Shown piece after piece: positions 19,963 through 32,230 of a stretch of DNA of 64,000 nt. This DNA is from Pomphorhynchus laevis (Eukaryota > Acanthocephala > Palaeacanthocephala > Echinorhynchida > Pomphorhynchidae). Position 1 is the stretch's first letter; each line of letters begins with the position of its first letter. The stretch is taken from positions 62,001-126,000 of the forward strand of contig WNNJ02002953.1 in NCBI GenBank assembly GCA_012934845.2, in the 5' to 3' direction. Both the position numbers and the translations under genes were made by a program. A model generated the notes under the pieces. It made no database searches. It was given only the letters and a program-made list of their open reading frames with translations, and had not been told where the DNA came from.

Positions 19963-22370
19963 GGTGAGTAAACCCGAGCCTTTTTCACTGAATATCTTTC
20001 AGTGGAATTCAGGAGGTGCTTCTGCCCTTAGCCTCTTATCTGGTAGAGATGCAGATATTATAGTCAATCACGAGACGCGGTCTATCCGTATCACCCAGAA
20101 CATTACTTGATTTATCCCTCAGCATATATACACCCACTTCACTCCGTATATAACTCCTCACTCCTCCTCATCTCAAGGTCTTTTAACCTTAGTTATATGC
20201 TCCTTAAGATCTTCCCTCCTTCTTAACTATTCTTATCTTGCCCTATCTTGTTTAGCTATATCACTTCGTAAGAACGGTAAACGCATAAGCATAGCCCATA
20301 TTTATATACAGCCAGGATAAATTGACTTCAACGACAGAACTGGTCGTTGTATAAATGCAGCAAACCGCGGAGCCAGGAACGACTATATTATTCACAAACC
20401 ACCATCCTCCACCTTTCATTGCTCAACTACTAATCGAGGAGTAAATTATAATTTACCCCTCGACATATTACTGCTCCATAAGTGGTTGTTGAAACCCTTC
20501 TGTACTGAGCAGTCGCGCCAACTTCAGACCACCTCTAATAACTTAATTCGTTGGCGGTTAGAGGAAGATACGTTGCTGAGGAAAAGGTTCCACTTTGATA
20601 CCGTCAGGGTGGCATTCTGTCAGGCAGCTATCCAACTATTCCCCCGTATTGGGAATGAGAGTTTGACCGAATTTAATACCTACCTGTCTTCGCAAGCTAC
20701 CGCGATACTATCGACTACCTATAAAGGTCGCATATACAATCCCACTCCAACAGAACTCAAGGTCCTAGCTAAAATGCTACCCCTTCCAAATCTCTGTTTC
20801 CGGCAGACAAGCCCTCTCGAATGAATACTAGAGCAATAAATATAGGCTCCAGCTGAGTAGGGATAAGGCAAGTATTTCTCACCTTAGCCCTTCTCAGTCT
20901 TCCTTCTGGAAGATATTCAAGAAGGAGAAGTTTGTATGTTGGAAGGATAGAGCATTAGGTTAGATTGGTAGAATAGACCTTAATATAGTTTTGGAGGAGT
21001 CACTATCCCTACAAAATTATGGAGCCACTCAATCACCCCAACCAATCCCGACTTGGTGTGACTTTAGGAGTAGGGACTTATCTGTTACAGATACACTTAA
21101 CTCCTGGGGGCCACTCCCGGGCACCTCTAGGACCCATGCGTCTCGCCACTCGTGTATGTCAGCTTTTGACAGACAGTCAGAGAAAGGAAGTAGCCATAAC
21201 AATGCTATTAGCATCCCCGTCCCACATTGCTAACATCAATATTAGCCGTCGAGTATTTTTACCTAAAAAAAGCCGATTGCATGTCCGAAAGATCTGCGGC
21301 CTATTTCAATTCAAAACTCCCTCATCTCCGTTTAAGAAAAAGCGCTTGCGCGTAAAATCTGCGACCATCTAAGTAGGCGAAATTTAATCCCACTAGGTTT
21401 TCATGGGTACGTAAAAGATCGCTCGGTCCATTCAGCAATAGGTGGAGTGCCACAGTTTTGTCAAGATAACAGTCATCAGCTTGCTGTGGCTGTCTTTCTA
21501 GACTTTTCGGCTGCATTTGACCGCATTTCCATTCCTTTTGATATCACTTATCTCAGGTCCCTCGGATTGCCTGCGAGAATTGTTAACAGGGTGGAAATAT
21601 TGCTGTACACCAAGCGATTCTTCTATGAAGACGACTCTAATGCACGTCAGTTCTACCCTATTACGGGTGTGCCTCAAGGCTCCCCACTTTCTCCAATCTT
21701 ATATCTTGCTGCTTCCATTGAACTATACAAACAATTCAAACGCGATCAACATCTTGTGGTATATGCTGATGATACCACATCACTGTTCTCTGGACGCAGG
21801 TGCAAAGATGTAGTCTCTGACATCAGCCGTTTCTTTACAATATTAAAAGAACAGCTGCCCATGTCCAACCTTGTTTTAAACCCCTCCAAATCGCATGTGG
21901 TTGTCTTTCATGGCGCCCCTGCGACAAGGAGAAAACTCAAGAGATTAACACTCTCAGCTCTATCTTCCATCCTGACTAATCAACCACTCCCTACCTTCAC
22001 AAATCGAGTAAAATACCTGGGGTTCACCATTACGGTAAACTGGTCAGCGAAAGCTGGCCTGGATAGACTTAAACGTATCCTGAAGTGAGCTAGATGGATT
22101 CTGAAACGGGCCCAACATCTGTCATTAAAGGGAGAAAACCCAAGTGCGCCGCTGGGGTACTTGGGCGATCTTGGGATTAGTCTTCTTTTCAAGAGGACGT
22201 CACCCATAACATAGACTAAGGTTTCTCAAGCTCCTCGTCTCGCGTTCACCTTACATAGTCCGTACCGACTGGACTCTTCGGGGGGGGATGAAAGACCCCG
22301 GGTGGATCAGTCGGAAGGCGGCGTGTTGGACTGGTTGGGGGCTCAGATCCCTATGGATTTGATGTCGTAA
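19963..22370 (+). pseudogene. LINE family 1 ORF2 remnant (copy B)
   Basis: It begins MVSKPEPFSLNIFQWNS and matches ORF2 of copy A. The linker opens at 20486-20824. The RT (21447-22088) keeps FLDFSAAFDRI, ITGVPQGSPLSPILYLAAS and VYADDTTSLFSG, so all three catalytic motifs are intact in one frame here, unlike in copies A and 37250-38405. The thumb part after 22088 is broken. Confidence 0.85.
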
Positions 22371-22492
22371 ATGGAATGAAGACCGTAGCAGTCCGGAGAC
22401 AAGCTGTTCAGTTCGTAGATTAATGAAGAAGAAAACTTATTTATGTTTGACTGATTTATGCTTGTATTAATAAAATCTTATTAAAATCCTAC

Positions 22493-23019
22493 AGGCATGC
22501 CACAGCGAAAACGGGACAATCTTAGACAAACAGAAGAGGATCGAGCAATTGCAAACGAAATTTTTTTTCATAAGTGCCAAAATTTCGAAATATTGATTTT
22601 GAAGCTCGGGCGACTACGCGCGACAGAGGTGCACGTTTGTACATTTTATGTTTCGGACTTCAGAGCAATTGATTTGAGCGGACGTTTCTAGATGTCATCA
22701 TCTTTAATATTCACGCTTAATCGTATGCTTGTGGTGTCCCCGCATCCGTGTTTGCCAACAATGAAGCAAGAAAAAAGGTGAAATACAGTGAACGCATTGA
22801 GTCTTGAACGGAGCAGATTCGTGCCTCTCGTCTTCTCCACGTCGGGTGGTATGGGCGACGAGATGAGACTATTTCTGAAATCACTGGCTGCGATTAAGGC
22901 GCAGCGCTCAAGACAGCAATATTCCGAAATTTTGGCACTTATGAAAAAAAATTTCGTTTGCAATTGCTCGATCCTCTTCTGTTTGTCTAAGATCGCCCCG
23001 TTCTCGCTGTGGCATGCCT
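22493..23019. repeat. foldback element with 103-bp inverted arms
   Basis: The left arm (22493-22595, starting AGGCATGCCACAGCG) and the right arm (22917-23019) are reverse complements with only a few mismatches over 103 bp, spaced by about 320 bp. It starts one or two bases after the end of LINE copy B. The interior carries a fragment of a CXC-RT nuclease tail on the plus strand. Confidence 0.9.
22690..22960 (+). pseudogene. CXC-RT family: nuclease-tail fragment inside the foldback
   Basis: Plus-strand translation gives LDVIIFNIHA, then NNEARKKVKYSERIES, then RFVPLVFSTSGGMGDEMRLF and LAAIKAQRSRQQYSEIL, which follow the C-terminal nuclease-like domain of copy 1 (MDVCVFNN, HESRKNAKYAERI, FSTVGGIG). 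It is a different member of the family from copies 1-3 and is only a fragment. Confidence 0.7.
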
Positions 23020-23924
23020 ATATGGTATTTCCTACAAGCACGCATCTAATCACAGAATAATGATAATATCATAATTGATTGCACAAAGACCTATTTGAGG
23101 GAACCGAAGATTGTATTAAATGAATAATAAATTATGCTTATTAAAAAAATAAAATAAAATTTTATTATTAGTTAAATCATATGATAGATACCTACCATGC
23201 ACCTACATCTAACAAAATCTGTGTACTCGATATTTGAGGTCATCACGAAAAATCACTTTTCGGGGCTCGTATGCAAACGGATCAATCACAGGCCGTTCAA
23301 ACGACAAACCTGCTTTTGAGGTTTGATATTATGTCAGCGTAGCTCATGAGGCTGCCTTGATTTTGCTATAGCGATTGATTTTATTAAAAATCGAGCGCGG
23401 TTTCCAAGTCCACCTGACGACGATAGGATAAACGGTACGAACAAACCTTTTTCAACTGTTGTCACTATTTTTTTGGTATATCGAAATCTTCCTGTTCTCG
23501 TTGAACTCGAACGAGGACGAGAGGGCTCGGTTGTATAACATTTATCGCCGCACGAGTTTCTTGTTATCTCTGGTAGAAAGCTTGATTTTATTGTTCGACA
23601 ATTCAGCTAGCCATACCGGTTAGCATTGACACGTTCGTAGTACGCACGTCCACTTTGCTTAAATGGTACGGGTAAGTCCTGTAAAAGCGACTTGTGGATC
23701 TATCTTAGTGACTGATGCGAGGCGAATGATGAAGAGGCTCAAGTTTTTAAATGTTGGGTGATTGCTTCTTGTTCATACTCAATGAACCGACAGGGGAACC
23801 AAGAATTGACAAACCGACCGATCTTTGGCGGGTTTGTGGAGATGGCAAATTGTTTTGACAGAGTGAACCATATTATTCGATCAATCAAATTTCGTCAAAT
23901 TTGATCCTCCCTCAAATTCCATCA
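23020..23924. other. mixed sequence, possible minor nuclease-tail scrap
   Basis: Around 23225-23310 the minus strand reads ERPVIDPFAYEPRK, similar to ERMTDPFTYHESRK of CXC-RT copy 1, so a small scrap of that family may lie here. The rest (23310-23924) is moderately GC-rich but shows no frame or family that I recognise. Confidence 0.35.
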
Positions 23925-24075
23925 ATCTACGAATTTATTATAGGTTGCGGAGAATCAAGGTAGATAAGCGTACTTTATCTCTAACGAACGGTTTAAGTGA
24001 AAGTCGGTTGTCGAAATGGAAGCCTAGGAAAATGAGATTGTCAACGATATGAAGAATTGTAGAATTTAATGTAGA
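23925..24075 (-). repeat. scrap of the CR1/L2-like LINE
   Basis: About 145 bases match 29306-29450 of the CR1-like copy with few differences (for example GATAAGCGTACTTTATCTCT and GAAAGTCGGTTGTCGAAATG). It corresponds to the end of the RT thumb, on the minus strand. Neither end of the element is present. Confidence 0.85.
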
Positions 24076-24373
24076 ATTTATCGCAGTAATAATATTTTTT
24101 AATTTTTTTTATAGTAATTAATTTACTAGAATCCACGGAATTTTTTAATTTTTCAAATAAAATATTTATTATTAATAAAAATGATTACAATGCATTGTAT
24201 AATTGTCAACAATTCTCTCTTCATACTTCCTAAAACGCTTATCCAGTCAACTCCGCAAAGAGATGGCTTTTATCAACGAAAACGCCAAACCGCCTTCTCA
24301 ATTGCGTGATAATCAACCCATATGGTTGTCCGGATTCCTCGGCAAGACGGCCAGCTGCCTTTTTTAGCAATCT

Positions 24374-25165
24374 CTAAAGCTCGATGCCATGAACACCAAC
24401 AGATGGCACGACATCAGGTACGAAAACGTCACCTTCTATTCTATTGATTCGCTCTGCATATTTCGAATTTTTTCGAGTCGCGTGATATGAAAACACATAA
24501 TTTACTTCACTCGACATGGCGTACGCAGGAGCAAAATGGTTAAAAACGCAAACGTCTATATGTAACCGCTCCGCCGTTCCATGCTTAAAGTCCATATATA
24601 TAAGATCCATCCTGGCAGATCTATCGCGTGTCGTCAAATTTGCAGCGAAGACCATCTCTTCTGGTACGGGTTGTAATTCGACCTCAGCAGCGGCGTTTCC
24701 GAATGCTTGCTTTATAATATCTCCCAGGATATCTCGAACAGCATTATGCTGTATGATTGTGAAACCACCCACTTTGAAGGACAACGTGTGTGCGGGTTCG
24801 ATGCTGCCTCCGCACTTACATTTTTTGCATGGCTCACTGACCAAATTGTACCTGGTGGCAATTGCAACCTGGAATTGTTTTTGATTTAGGTGTGATCTGT
24901 ACAACCGAGTTGGTGTGGCTGTCAAGCAGGCCGATGCACCAAGCCAAGAGGCGTGCTGAAGAATAAGTTTCCATTTCACATTTGCCGCCTGTGACACCTG
25001 TTCCATTGATTTCCGTGAACGTTCGTCAATCTCTTCCCGGAATCTTTTCATCATCTCACTGAGTGTACGTTCTGATGTTTCGATATCTGAGTTCAGGATA
25101 TTGTTGTTTGCCACTGCAACTGATCGGTGAAAATGATCTTCAACATCATCTGCAGGATTTCGCAT
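24374..25165 (-). pseudogene. CXC-RT copy 2: nuclease-like domain
   Basis: This frame of 263 residues contains WLGASACLTATPTRLYR and then the metal-site-like CKKCKCGGSIEPAHTLSF. IQHNAVRDILGD follows, then DRSARMDLIYMDF and LHIDVCVFNHFAPAYAM, and finally YHATRKNSKYAERINRIEGD. The two Asp-bearing strands (RMDL and HIDV) and the YAERI block match copy 1. The longest uninterrupted example of this domain in the window, it shows the conserved GAS-x-L-x-A-L/T-P entry segment. Confidence 0.7.
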
Positions 25166-25551
25166 TCCCTACTCACCCAATCTTACTGGTAACTGGGCAA
25201 TCTTCCGAATCTCAGCATGCTCACTGATTCACCCGACAATGTCCGGCAAAAACGATCCGAATATGATTTCTTACAATTCTTTGAACTGCATCCTGTTTGT
25301 ATTGACGGTTCGTTGTAGATATGTTCATTGAAATTATGTCGATTTTATAAATAAAGCGTATGCGACATGTTTGCCGTACTTTGCTATTTACTTAAGAAAC
25401 ACTATCTGATCCATCCAACCTTCAGTCTTTTCCTCAATACACCCAAGTGTGAAACTTTGGGTCCTATAAAGCTGCCCAAGATTTTAATACCTTCGTTGTC
25501 GACGCATATACCTTCTTGTTTGAAGGCACATATCTCTTCATCATTTGTGGT

Positions 25552-26505
25552 TCAATTCCCGAGCAAATGACATTTGGCATTATTCACATAGAAGCCGTAG
25601 GAAGGACTCACAGATTTCAATATCTCCAACCCTTGTAATAGGTCCGTACACGTACACTTTCCTATTAGAGTTGCATCATCCGCGTACCACATTTGTGATA
25701 TTTCCGGGACTCTCGCTTGCAATACTTTTATCAGCGGCATTGATGCAGCGGTATAAGCTGCCATTGCTATGGAGTCACCCTGAGTGATCCCCTCACTCGA
25801 GAGGAGACTTTCATTCATCACTGACAATAACGCTGGATTCGTGCGTGTTTATAACAGTGTGGACAATGATGGGCAAATCATTTTGATGTTACGAAGTAAT
25901 AAGGATCTATTTAAGCAATTAAACGCATTTTTGGCATTGATGGTGATAACACAGTAGTCGGCATTATTGTCAAACAGATATTTCACTCTGTGGATAATCG
26001 TTTCTGTCCCACTTCTTTTCCCTGCACACCATTGAGTCATCCCACATACTTCGGTTAAGAAAGATCTGATTTTACGCATCTGTGCCTTCGCGACTATCCG
26101 TCTTAATACTTCACCAACGCCGATTGGTCGAACTTCCGGACATTTATTTACTAGAATCAGGCGGCATGCGCAGTATGCCTCTAACCATGATGGTTCTACA
26201 GATTTTGAGGCTAACATTGTCGCAAAACGTGCTAAACTTTCTGCAAGTAGTGTTGACTCCCTTGAACATCCTGACAACAACCCAAACCATGCTTGAGCTG
26301 TCATTCCTGATGCTCCGTCACTTCCGTTTGTCTGTTTCGCCGAACGTATGATGTCAAAGCTTGAAATTTCCATGAAAACACACAGGTTGAATTTTCCAAC
26401 ATTGACGAGTGAAGTGTTAAGCACAAATTTAGGGTTCACAGGTGACGATTCTGGATGTAACTGTTTAAGCTTCTCAAGGACTAGCATGAGGATCCAGTAT
26501 ACCAT
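25552..26505 (-). pseudogene. CXC-RT copy 2: reverse transcriptase region
   Basis: Visible blocks are GSDGASGMTAQAWF, then VRPIGVGEVLRRIVAKA, then NAKNAFNCLNRSL (motif A with Asn in place of the first catalytic Asp of copy 1), then EGITQGDSIAMAAY (motif B) and MWYADDATLIGK (motif C). The order equals copy 1. The change in motif A alone would make it inactive. Confidence 0.75.
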
Positions 26506-26983
26506 TAACAGAACCTTGATTTCGAACTAGTTTAGCAGCTCGGGCGATATTACCAGCATGTATTATGCGCCATACAGTGCTTATGACATCGTTGTCTGCT
26601 AAGTATCCTCTGGTAGTTAGGCCCCTCGACTAAAAGAAACGCGCTTCCTCGAGTAGCTCCTCAAACTTTCCTTGTCCCACCATTTCAATCTTCTTTCCAA
26701 TACTTTGCGACAGTCACTTGTACGTCAATGGCTCGTCTTTTGCAGAATAATCTGACAAAAAACTGAAATCAATTTTAGAATTGACGGACACCTCTCAGAT
26801 TCTTCTATGAGCAGTGAGTTTTGCAGCAATTGCTTTGGCAGCATTGCGCATAGGGATAGTAAAAAGATTAGGCCGCCACTTAATAATTTCTTGATATACG
26901 TGCACATACCAATGCCCATCATTCCGCAGCAACCAATCAAAATTAGTACTCGAGGTACCGTGTGTGCCTGGCGGGATACAACA

Positions 26984-27187
26984 TTATCGCAAAGGCATAT
27001 TAGTTGGGGGAGTGATTACCTGTTGATTTTCTATGCTACGATTCGTGCAATTGCATGCCCGGAAACTTGCACACGTCTTTTTGCTTTTGACGCATTTGCA
27101 TGCTTTACACTTGGCACTAGGGTCATTGCAGTTGCAGCATAGTTGAATTGAAGATGGCTTACCACGTAACATTATATTTGTAATCAA
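26984..27187 (-). pseudogene. CXC-RT copy 2: cysteine-rich ORF
   Basis: It begins MLRGKPSSIQLCCNCND and continues with CKACKCVKSKKTC and CNCTN, the same Cys array as copy 1 and 34800-34904. The frame ends after 67 residues, shorter than in copy 1. Confidence 0.65.
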
Positions 27188-27324
27188 TTATATCTCTTCC
27201 ACTGAACGTTTGTAGTTTGTATTGTGATCAGTTATGTTATTGTAGCAGTTATAATTGTAATTCAACAACGATTGTATGTTAATTATTTCTCAAACGTTTT
27301 CTAAGGTGATCCTCGTTCTATGGT

Positions 27325-27545
27325 AGTCGTTCGATTGAAGCGCTCGCTTGCGTCGCTCTACAGTTGAAGAGCGACGTTCGATTGAAGTCGTTTGATTAAA
27401 GTTGTCGTTCGATTGAATGTTGTCGTTCGATTGAAGTTGTCGTTCGATTGAATAGAATGTTGTCGTTCGATTAAAGTCGTTCGATTGAAGTCGTAATTTG
27501 TATTGTGAATAGGAGTGTATGATTTGAAGTTGTTCGATTGAATTC
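27325..27545. repeat. irregular minisatellite based on GTCGTTCGATTGAA
   Basis: About ten imperfect units of GTCGTTCGATTGAA or TTGTCGTTCGATTGAA precede the first ORF of CXC-RT copy 2, about 140 bases upstream of its ATG. The unit is unrelated to that in front of copy 1. Confidence 0.85.
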
Positions 27546-27699
27546 ATAATTTGTGTTGTAAATTGGGTTGTATGTATTTGTAAGTAGTTAGTAATCAAGG
27601 AAGTTCAAATTCAAAATTTTTTAATAGTAATAATTTTGTTTGAAAATTCAATTTATAAATAACAAAGCTCAAAATGTAAGTCCCATCGCGAACACGGAC

Positions 27700-28530
27700 G
27701 TTTCCATTTTCTATTTAAAGAACATATGGTATGCTGCAATCATTTACCCGGCAACTCGACAGCGAGAGAATCTGAGATTCTCTGAACCGGAGCAAAATCC
27801 TTGTATGCAAAGGGAAGTAGCAAGGCCAAGCGTAAATCCAAAAACCCGCTTTAATCTGTATAGACATTCAGCATAAGTTCGATTTTGATGTTTAACTGAT
27901 TGTAATCGCGCTATCTGATTCAGAACGGGTATCGTGCATGGACCAAGACCACTCGAAACTGATAAAATGAGGGGAACGAACGTACTTTTCTCCACCTCGA
28001 CTATTCTTTCTTCATATTCCGATCTTTTGCAATCGAAATTTTGTGGATCACGATGCGGCAAAGCTATTGAATACTGAAACGTCGAAATACGTCCGTTCGA
28101 ATCGATCTCCATATAATCCATTGCACACAATATCGAGCCTCGGTTTTCTTTCACGAGTGGTTGTCGAATACATCAAAGGTTCGCTAATATTCTGAAATAC
28201 GGTTCTATTGCTACGTTGTTAGTCTTTTTTCTCAGTTTGTCCACTTCAACGTCCCTTATTGCGTTATGGCGAACAATTTGCAGTCCCCCACGCTTACACT
28301 ACCATAAATGTGACAAAGAAGGGCTAGCATTGCACAGACAATTTGATGACAAGTCTTCTGGATCCCAACCATATCTGGTCGTTATACTGTCACGAAATTT
28401 GTTTGGCGTTAGCCGATGTCTTTCACGAATGAGGGGAAGGGCACTGAGCCACGTTGAAGCACCCGGAGCAGTTGATAATAAGTATGCACGCTGCAATGAC
28501 TAGGAAAAGTTTGATTTGACTTCAGATATC
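27700..28530 (-). mobile_element. CXC-RT superfamily, fragment of another subfamily
   Basis: On the minus strand 28496-28299 reads APGASTWLSALPLIRERH and FRDSITTRYGW, then CLCNASPSLSHL, the entry segment and Cys/His part of the nuclease-like domain. The piece 28154-27744 continues with YEERIVEVEKSTFVPLILS and SGLGPCTIPVLNQIA. It is closer to the motif set I recall from many animal genomes than copies 1-3. Only the C-terminal end is present, and it is broken. Confidence 0.7.
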
Positions 28531-28719
28531 CGATTGTTAAACTATTCCATCCTTGATTGAACTATCTGCTTCGCAATAAAATCCTGTAACTGCAATAGCA
28601 TTACCCCTTCACTTGCCGAAGAGTATGAATCACACATTCTTAAAAATACCGCGTATTCTAATTAACATATGAAGGTTGAATCCATGATACCAATTCGTTG
28701 TGTCAACGTGGCTAAAACT
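28531..28719. other. short spacer
   Basis: No gene. It separates the nuclease fragment from the 3' end of the CR1-like LINE. Confidence 0.4.
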
Positions 28720-29254
28720 TCTACAATAATAATACAAATTTATTTAACGTGACAAATGCGTTCAAGCTGCATGCTTACTAGTCCACTAACAAAAAATGAA
28801 AAAGTCAAGCAGATAAATTGTTTAAACGGATCGGATTTGGCGTTTGAAGCACGGCAGGGAAGTTGATTGGCGTATATGAATGGGCAGATGATTCCACGAT
28901 AGAGGAGCAGCCACCAGTAAGGAGCGGAGTCAAAAGGAGGTAGAGTAGTTTGGGATATGTAAAAGAAGGGAATTACAGGAACGCAATGAATAGTAAACAG
29001 GACGAGAATTATCAAGAAAAGGAAGGTCGAGAAATGAAGTGGTATGAAAAGTTACAAGGCGGAAAGCAGCGAGAAGGAGACGAATTTAAACACGACAATA
29101 AATTGTAGGCAAATCGAGAGAAGCAAGATGGTAGGATGTATGATCAAAACGACGAAGACGGAGCAGAATTCGGACAGATGCGTTGACGATGCGTTGTAGG
29201 GGAAGAAGAGTGGATTTAGGAGAGTTGGAAAATAGACTAAGACAATAATCGAGT

Positions 29255-30697
29255 CTAGAAAAAAGGAGAGAAGATATGAGTCATACACGAAGGGAAATCG
29301 ATCAATCTACGAACTTGAAGGAGGTTGCGGAGTATCAAGGAAGATAAGCGTACTTTATCTCTAACGAACGGTTTAAGTGAAAGTCGGTTGTCGAAATGGA
29401 ACCCTAGGAAAACGAGATTATCAACGATAGGAAGAATTGTAGAATTTAATGATACGGAGGGAGGTTCTAAGCCGAGGCGTCGAGGTCGGATCCACATAAT
29501 TTTGGATTTACCGGGATTCAGAGAAAGGCGAAGGGAAGAAAGATGATTAGAAATTGAGACGAGACAGTCGGAAGCAGAAACACTAAGATCGTGAAAACGA
29601 TAAACAGGTGCATGAGCATAGATGAGAATGTCATCAGCATATTGCATAACATGGAAGTTAAATCTTGTGGAACACAGGACGGGATGGACGAAGGATGGGA
29701 GAGAAGAGTTAGAATAGACGTGAAATGTACGGTTTGATAGATTTGAAGAAAACCATGATACAGTGGGTAAAGAGAAGCCATAATCATGACGAAGGCGATG
29801 GAGAAGAATCGAGTGATCGACGATGTCAAAAGCAGACGATAGATCAAGAGAAAATATGACACTACGTAATTTATGATCGCGCGATATGAGTAAGTCGTTA
29901 TAAACTTTAAGACATGCAATTTCGTTAGAGTAATTAGAGCGAAAAACGGCTTGGAAGGGAGGAAATAAGTTGTAGGAAAAGAGATATGTATTAACTTGCT
30001 TAAGAACGAGACGCTCAAGGAGTTTAGAGATGGTTGGGAGAAGTGCGATAGGACGGTACGAAGATGGTAGTGAGGAGCTGAGAAATTGCTTTTTGATAAG
30101 AGGACGAACAGTGGCACATTTCCAGATTGAAGGAAATGTACGACTACGGATGGATGAGTTGAACAATGTGGTTAGGAATGGTAAGATATAGGAGCAGATA
30201 TTTTTAAGCAAGTGAGTTGGAATTGGGTCAGAAGGAGAGGTTTTATTAGGTAATGACAGCAGAACCGAAGAAACTTCATCAGACGAAACGGGAAGAAGGT
30301 GGAATAGTTCTGGGAGGGAAGTATTTAAAGAGAAGAGTGGGTACAAGGGGGCTACGGGTAGTAGGGAAAGTAAATTAGATAGCTTAGTTTGTAGATAAGA
30401 AGAAAATTCATCAGGATTTATATTAACAAGGGTATATGATGGTGAAAGAATTGAGTTTAAGATTTTCCAATGAGATTTAGAGTTGGAAGATGACTCGAGT
30501 TGATTTCGCCAAAAGAGAGTACGTTTAGTACGTATAAGAATGAGATGTAAACGGCGTAGAGAAAAGTAGGAAACACGGAGATTTGGAGTGAGTGAGTTGG
30601 GAGAACGTTTAAGAAAGCGATTATACATACGAAAAGAGTGACGGAGTCGACGCTTAGAAAGACTACAGTCAGAATAGAACCAGGGTGCATGGCGCAA
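29255..30697 (-). pseudogene. CR1-like LINE: reverse transcriptase
   Basis: This 480-residue frame opens with YSDCSLSKRRLRHSFRMYN. KTSPSDPIPTHLLK and SYRPIALLPTISKLLERLV are RT motifs 1-2, SLDLSSAFDIVDHSILLHRL is motif A with its Asp, and MQYADDILIYAHAP is motif C. LNPGKSKIMW and LVFLGFHFDNRLS follow as D and E. Motif B (the GVPQGS block) is missing from the frame: the sequence passes from SSLPSFVHPVL directly to the YADD strand within about 15 residues. An internal deletion there, with a frame change on the way, makes this copy inactive. Confidence 0.88.
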
Positions 30698-30776
30698 GCG
30701 CTGAGAACGTCGAAGTCGACTAGGCAGAAGGTTATTGAGGATCGACGTAAGTTCAGAATTAAACAGAATGTAGAGA

Positions 30777-31613
30777 TCATCGGGAGAGATAGTTAAGAGG
30801 AAGTGAAGAGAGTGAAGAATTGATTAAGGCTGTGCAGAGAATAGGGATATCGAGAAGTTTCCAGGGTCGACTTGGTGTGGATAATGGTAAAGGGCGAGAT
30901 GGAGGATGGGGACGAGTAAGCGTAAGAATGACAAGAAAATGATCGTACAAACCAGGATCAGTAATTGACAAGGAGGTATAGTCATTGAAGCAGTTAGGAA
31001 CAGCAATGATGTCGAGAGCACCGCCGAGAATATGATTTGGGCTTGTTGAAAGCAATTTATAGTTAAAATCAGAAAAAAGATTAGTTAAAGTGATAGAGTT
31101 AGAGTCAGCCGGGCGATCAAGACGAATTTTAAAGTCACCGAGAACAAATGAAGGAGTATTAGACAAGGAACAGTGAGAAAGAAGATATGCAAGCTCGCTA
31201 AAGAACATACGTAAGGGGGCAGCTGAGCCTGGACGGTATACAATCACAAATTCAACAGTGAAAGAAGTTGATGATATGCATATTAGCAATTCGAAAGAAG
31301 TGCAACGGATGTTAGCATTAAGTTTACGTAGATACGTTGGGTGACGAGCAATGGTAACGATACCGTCATGGTTAGAAGCAGTAGATGTGAAAGAGACAAT
31401 TGGTCGAGTTAATTCAACTAAAGAACAACCAGAGCGACATAGACGACGAATATCAAGATCGTCAGAGTTAGAGTGCCAGGATTCGGTAATGCAGAGAATA
31501 TCGATAGATGATTGATCAAAGGTATCAAGGAGCAGATCAGCTTTATGAAGAATGGAGCGAGTCTTTAAAAGACTAAGACGAAAAGTATGTTCAGGAGCGA
31601 GATCGGCTAGCAA
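30777..31613 (-). pseudogene. CR1-like LINE: APE endonuclease
   Basis: The 278-residue frame shows SLLKTRSILHKADLLLD, then ILCITESWHSNSDD (catalytic Glu region), then FVIVYRPGSAAPLRMF, FVLGDFKIRLDRPAD (Asp of the GDFN motif, here GDFK), and finally DPGLYDHFLVILTL (DH motif). Change of Asn to Lys in GDFN would probably weaken catalysis. The endonuclease nicks target DNA before reverse transcription. Confidence 0.85.
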
Positions 31614-31639
31614 AGAAGACTGGGGGAGAAACGGGACAC

Positions 31640-32230
31640 CATCGAATTTTTGACCTCGTGCCTAGGACGTGAAAATTTCCGTTGATTTTACTGATTGATA
31701 GAGATGACTCACCGTATGTTTCACGTCGATGTTCCTCAATGCGAGCTAAATTGAGCTGGGCAATATCATAAGGAGAGCGCTCAGTAAAGATACGACAAGT
31801 AGATGAAGTGGTAAGAAAGTTTAAAACGTTGGGAGAGTACCGAAGAGGCATGTGAACTATGTCGGAAAACGATTTTTAAGAGTGGAGGACTGAGATGATT
31901 GGATTTAGTAGATTTGTTTACACGAATAAAGGATACATGAGCGATATTATTGAAGAGGGATGGGTATCATCGAGAAGAATGGTTGCTAGGATAGATCTAA
32001 AAGCAGATACATCATCATCGAGGCGAGATTGTAGAGAAGCAGATTCGGAAAGCTTAAAGTTTGATATGATAATACAGCGATCGCGCGAAGGAAAACGATT
32101 TCATGGAAGTGGTGAACGGACAGAGCTGGTAGGAGTCGAGGCAGATGAGCAGATAGAAGTGGAAATGACAGGGGTGCTTGATAGAGAATTAATATTGGTT
32201 GGAGCAATTGTGACAGGAGCGGGGTGTTGA
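31640..32230 (-). pseudogene. CR1-like LINE: ORF1 C-terminal part
   Basis: Translated segments include ESASLQSRLDDDVSAFRSIL, a short helical piece, then VSFIRVNKSTKSNHLSPPLL and MPLRYSPNVLNFLTTSSTC. The pattern of a basic RxxK strand followed by a serine-rich loop is that of CR1/L2 ORF1 RNA-binding proteins. The frame changes at least once. The N-terminal part holds the 44-residue repeats described separately. Confidence 0.55.

Larger units (their letters stand above)
18840..22491 (+). mobile_element. LINE family 1, copy B (longest copy)
   Basis: This copy holds most of ORF1 and all of ORF2 in collinear order, ending with TTAATAAAATCTTATTAAAA and CCTAC at 22491, right against a foldback element. 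The 5' border is uncertain. It aligns with copies A, C, D and E. The reading frames are interrupted in many places, but the RT core is open over 213 codons. It is the best guide to the family structure. Confidence 0.88.
24190..27187 (-). mobile_element. CXC-RT retroelement, copy 2
   Basis: This copy has the same order as copy 1 on the minus strand: cysteine-rich ORF (27187-26984), RT region (26505-25552) and nuclease-like domain (25165-24374, decaying to about 24190). Protein-level similarity to copy 1 is only moderate, so this is a different subfamily. A minisatellite with a different unit precedes its first ORF. The copy is broken at several points and looks older than copy 1. Confidence 0.78.

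Noticed and set aside
24516-24884. Plus-strand frame of 122 residues opposite the CXC-RT copy 2 nuclease domain
   Set aside because: It mirrors the conserved minus-strand domain and has no family of its own; the same holds for 11886-12377 and 19227-19436.
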